A program made the position numbers and the translations under genes. Below, piece by piece: positions 13,253 through 15,146 of a stretch of DNA of 15,146 nt (the stretch's first letter is position 1; the number at the start of each line of letters is the position of its first letter). The notes under the pieces are model-generated. The model ran no database searches and had not been told where the DNA came from. It was given only the letters and a program-made list of their open reading frames with translations. This DNA comes from JACZST01 sp036985755 (GTDB lineage: Bacteria > Actinomycetota > Acidimicrobiia > Spongiisociales > UBA5794), in contig BTQG01000056.1 in the NCBI GenBank assembly GCA_036985755.1, positions 1 through 15,146 of the forward strand. The letters run 5' to 3'.

Positions 13253-13592
13253 CGCGGCCGAATCTGACTCACTCGTCCCGTGAACTACCGAGCTCCGTGG
13301 TGAAGCGGCGAGCCGGGGAGGTTGTCCCCGTTCGTTCGCTACCGGTGGAGGTCGCAACCGTTGGTGACGCGATGTCTTCTCCCGCGGCAACGGCGAGTGG
13401 GCCTCATCGTGATCGGCCCGCCAATCACGCGCCCCCGAGAGATGACCATTGGATCGCCTCGCGCTGCGCGTAGCACTACCGCCCCCTCCGGTACGAGGAA
13501 CTGTCGGAATTGCGACACGTTGAGAACTCGAGAGGGGCGACGGCTCGTTGAACGATGAGAAGCCTCGAACTCGTCGACCAAAGGGCGTACTC
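13253..13592. other. Divergent intergenic region between transporter and DUF3179 genes
   Basis: About 340 bases that should hold promoters for both genes. I see no clear -10/-35 pair, operator or RNA structure. The long minus-strand frame that continues the transporter upstream through this region and under the next gene is Arg/Ser/Pro-rich and most likely a shadow. Confidence 0.35.
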
Positions 13593-14831
13593 ATGCGAAA
13601 ACGGGTGGCGTTCCTTGTGGTGGCCGTAGCCCTCATTGCTGCTGCGTGTGGCGCCGTGGGCGATGACGACAGTTCGGCGGTGGGATCGGCGGTGGGATCC
13701 GAGGCGCCTAGCTCCTCCACCGTTACCACCTTGGATGCGCCTTCGCAGGTCGCAGCCGTCACCGGTGAGCTCCCGGAAGGTCCCTCGGCGCTGGACAACA
13801 AGCTCGACGCCTCCTTCCCCGACCCGTTGATCGACCCGGCGGATATTCTCTCCGGCGGCCCGCCGCCCGACGGGATCCCCCCGGTCGACGATCCCCAGTT
13901 CGTGACCGTGGCCCAGGCCGACGCCTGGCTCAACGACCCTGAGCCCGTCCTGGTCGTGGACGTCGACGGCGACGTGCGGGCGTATCCGATTCAGATCCTG
14001 ATGTGGCACGAGATCGTCAACGACACGGTCGGGGGGGTGCCGCTGTCGGTGACCTATTGCCCGTTGTGCAACTCGGCGATCACCTTTGAGCGAACGGTGC
14101 GAGGCGTTGAGACCACGTTCGGGACCTCCGGGAGTCTCTACTTCGCCAACCTGGTGATGTACGACCGGGCGACGGAGAGCCTGTGGAACCAGCTCGATGG
14201 GAGGGCCGTCGTCGGTCTCCTCACCGGCGAGGTACTCAATCAGATTCCTTCCTCGATGGTGGCGTGGCGAGATTTCAAGGAGGCCAGGCCCGAAGCGATG
14301 GTGCTCGACCGGGAACGGACCGGCGCCAGTCGCCCGTACGGGACCAACCCGTATACAGGCCTCGACGACCCCAACGGGCAGCCCTTCCTGTTCCAGGGCG
14401 ACATCGACGTGCGAGCCAAGGCGATGCAGCGTGTCGTTGCCATCGAAACCGAGAGCGAAGCGGTGGCGTGGGCCCTGGATGGGTTGGTCGCCGGCGAAGC
14501 AGCGGTGACCGACGGTGAGATCGACGGGGACCCGCTGGTGATCTTCTGGAAGGCTGGCCAGGCCTCGGCACTCGAACAGTCGGACATCGCCGCCGGCCGT
14601 GACATTGGGACGGTCGGTGTTTTCTCCTCGGTGTTCGATGGACAGGCCCTCACCTTCCGCGCCGCCGGAGACGTGTTCATCGACGCGGAGACGGGCACCA
14701 CCTGGAACGTGCTCGGCGACGCCATCGACGGCCCGCTGGTCGGCGGTGCCCTGGAGCCGATCACCTTTGTGCGCACCTTCTGGTTCTCCTGGGCGGCGTT
14801 CCGCAGCGACACCGATCTGATCGAGGGCTGA
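13593..14831 (+). CDS. DUF3179 domain-containing lipoprotein
   Basis: This 412-aa protein carries a lipoprotein signal: MRKR, a hydrophobic core, and LIAAAC with the acylated Cys at 19, followed by an Asp/Ser/Thr-rich linker to about residue 70. It is therefore predicted to be exported and membrane-anchored. The DUF3179 domain covers about 95-405. Its hallmark TYCPLCNSAITFER (154-167) has Cys156 and Cys159. Upstream are VDGDVRAYPIQIL and WHEIVND, and downstream GTSGSLYFANLVMYDR and SLWNQLDGRAVVG. Function of the domain is not established; the CxxC may bind metal or be redox active. Start: ATG 13593 after AAAGGG; the earlier in-frame ATG at 13548 would place a charged stretch before the signal. 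It is a single gene. Confidence 0.9.
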   Translation: MRKRVAFLVVAVALIAAACGAVGDDDSSAVGSAVGSEAPSSSTVTTLDAPSQVAAVTGELPEGPSALDNKLDASFPDPLIDPADILSGGPPPDGIPPVDDPQFVTVAQADAWLNDPEPVLVVDVDGDVRAYPIQILMWHEIVNDTVGGVPLSVTYCPLCNSAITFERTVRGVETTFGTSGSLYFANLVMYDRATESLWNQLDGRAVVGLLTGEVLNQIPSSMVAWRDFKEARPEAMVLDRERTGASRPYGTNPYTGLDDPNGQPFLFQGDIDVRAKAMQRVVAIETESEAVAWALDGLVAGEAAVTDGEIDGDPLVIFWKAGQASALEQSDIAAGRDIGTVGVFSSVFDGQALTFRAAGDVFIDAETGTTWNVLGDAIDGPLVGGALEPITFVRTFWFSWAAFRSDTDLIEG

Positions 14832-14904
14832 TATCGCGATCTGAACGCCTCCCCGCAACACCCGTGGCGCACCCGGGCTGGTCACCCCGAGGGGAGCGAC
14901 TCGA

Positions 14905-15146
14905 TCAGGTTGCGGAGCTGAGCGCCCCGGTGGCCTGACCGACCTCGATCAGGTGCCCGTCGGGGTCGCGCAGGTAACAACGGATCTCGGCTCCGTGATC
15001 GATCGGCGGGGTCAGGAACGTCGCTCCCTTGGCCGACCATTCCGTGTAGACGTCTTGGATATCGGCCACGCGAATGTTGAGGAAGGCACTGACTCGATTC
15101 GGGTCATCGGGCACGTCGAGCACGACGTCGGGTTTGTCCTCGGTCG
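14905..15146 (-). CDS. VOC-family (glyoxalase/bleomycin-resistance-like) protein, C-terminal part
   Basis: The frame is open to the right window edge, so the start lies outside; about 80 residues are visible. The strand pattern FLNIRVADIQDVYTEWSAKGATFLTPP, then YLRDPDGHLIEVGQ, is the second beta-alpha-beta-beta-beta module of the vicinal oxygen chelate fold. The Glu of HLIEVGQ is at the position of the usual metal ligand, and RDPDGH is the typical turn before it. Members include glyoxalase I, dioxygenases and antibiotic-binding proteins, so the substrate cannot be named from this fragment. The gene converges with the DUF3179 gene, 73 bases apart. Confidence 0.85.
   Translation of the reverse strand, partial: TEDKPDVVLDVPDDPNRVSAFLNIRVADIQDVYTEWSAKGATFLTPPIDHGAEIRCYLRDPDGHLIEVGQATGALSSAT

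Noticed and set aside
13476..14885. A 469-codon minus-strand frame under the DUF3179 gene
   Set aside because: It is antisense to a clear lipoprotein gene with family motifs; its His/Arg/Gly-rich translation is typical of a shadow frame in high-GC DNA.
14849..14896. CTCCCC / GGGGAG inverted repeat between the DUF3179 and VOC genes as a terminator
   Set aside because: Only six pairs with a 36-base loop; too weak to call.
1..15146. CRISPR arrays, tRNA or rRNA genes, transposases and phage genes
   Set aside because: None was seen on either strand: no repeat-spacer pattern, no cloverleaf-like segment and no transposase motif.

Overview
The window looks like chromosomal DNA of a high-GC actinobacterium, possibly an uncultivated Acidimicrobiia-type lineage. 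The clues are strong G/C bias in third codon positions, occasional GTG starts, an actinobacterial-style lipobox (LIAAAC), an ArsR-type rather than MerR-type mercury regulator, and a CfaA-like cyclopropane synthase. The taxonomic placement is inference from sequence character only.

Layout. (1) 1-742: the 3' end of a mercuric reductase gene (merA) converges on an ArsR/SmtB repressor with the CmtR/actinobacterial-MerR type cysteine pair; a strong hairpin separates them. (2) 1060-2385: a Glu/Leu/Phe/Val-type dehydrogenase. (3) 2576-8752: an accessory block made mostly of uncharacterised genes. It holds a small cytosolic helical protein (2576-3019); a minus-strand, stop/start-overlapping operon of a patatin-like lipase, a DUF5698-like membrane protein and a six-TM protein (5826 to 3474); a second minus-strand overlapping operon of a 54-aa protein, a 65-aa two-TM protein and a nine-TM protein (7748 to 6177); and a plus-strand six-TM AmiS/UreI-like protein (8246-8752). 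(4) 8864-10696: a PrkA-type AAA+ serine kinase. (5) 10726-12548: cytidine deaminase divergent from a cyclopropane-fatty-acid synthase. (6) 12617-15146: a CDF-like cation transporter, a DUF3179 lipoprotein and the 3' part of a VOC/glyoxalase-family gene.

The most interesting observation is in block 3. Three otherwise different proteins (residues about 25-100 of the small protein, 325-401 of the nine-TM protein and 115-191 of the six-TM protein) share a helical domain of roughly 76 residues that I can align by eye with essentially no gaps. The 54-aa protein carries only its first helix. The same domain is thus soluble in one protein, C-terminal to a membrane domain in another, and a loop between membrane segments in a third. 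I do not recognise it as a named family.

The 3' end of the six-TM AmiS/UreI-like gene, with its downstream hairpin, is present a second time as a decayed remnant at about 5912-6133. The two copies are direct repeats that bracket the nine-TM operon, so this segment was apparently built by duplication or insertion. Together these genes look like a membrane-associated system (phospholipase-like enzyme plus membrane proteins plus a shared helical domain) of unknown function. The grouping is inference from gene order and shared sequence.
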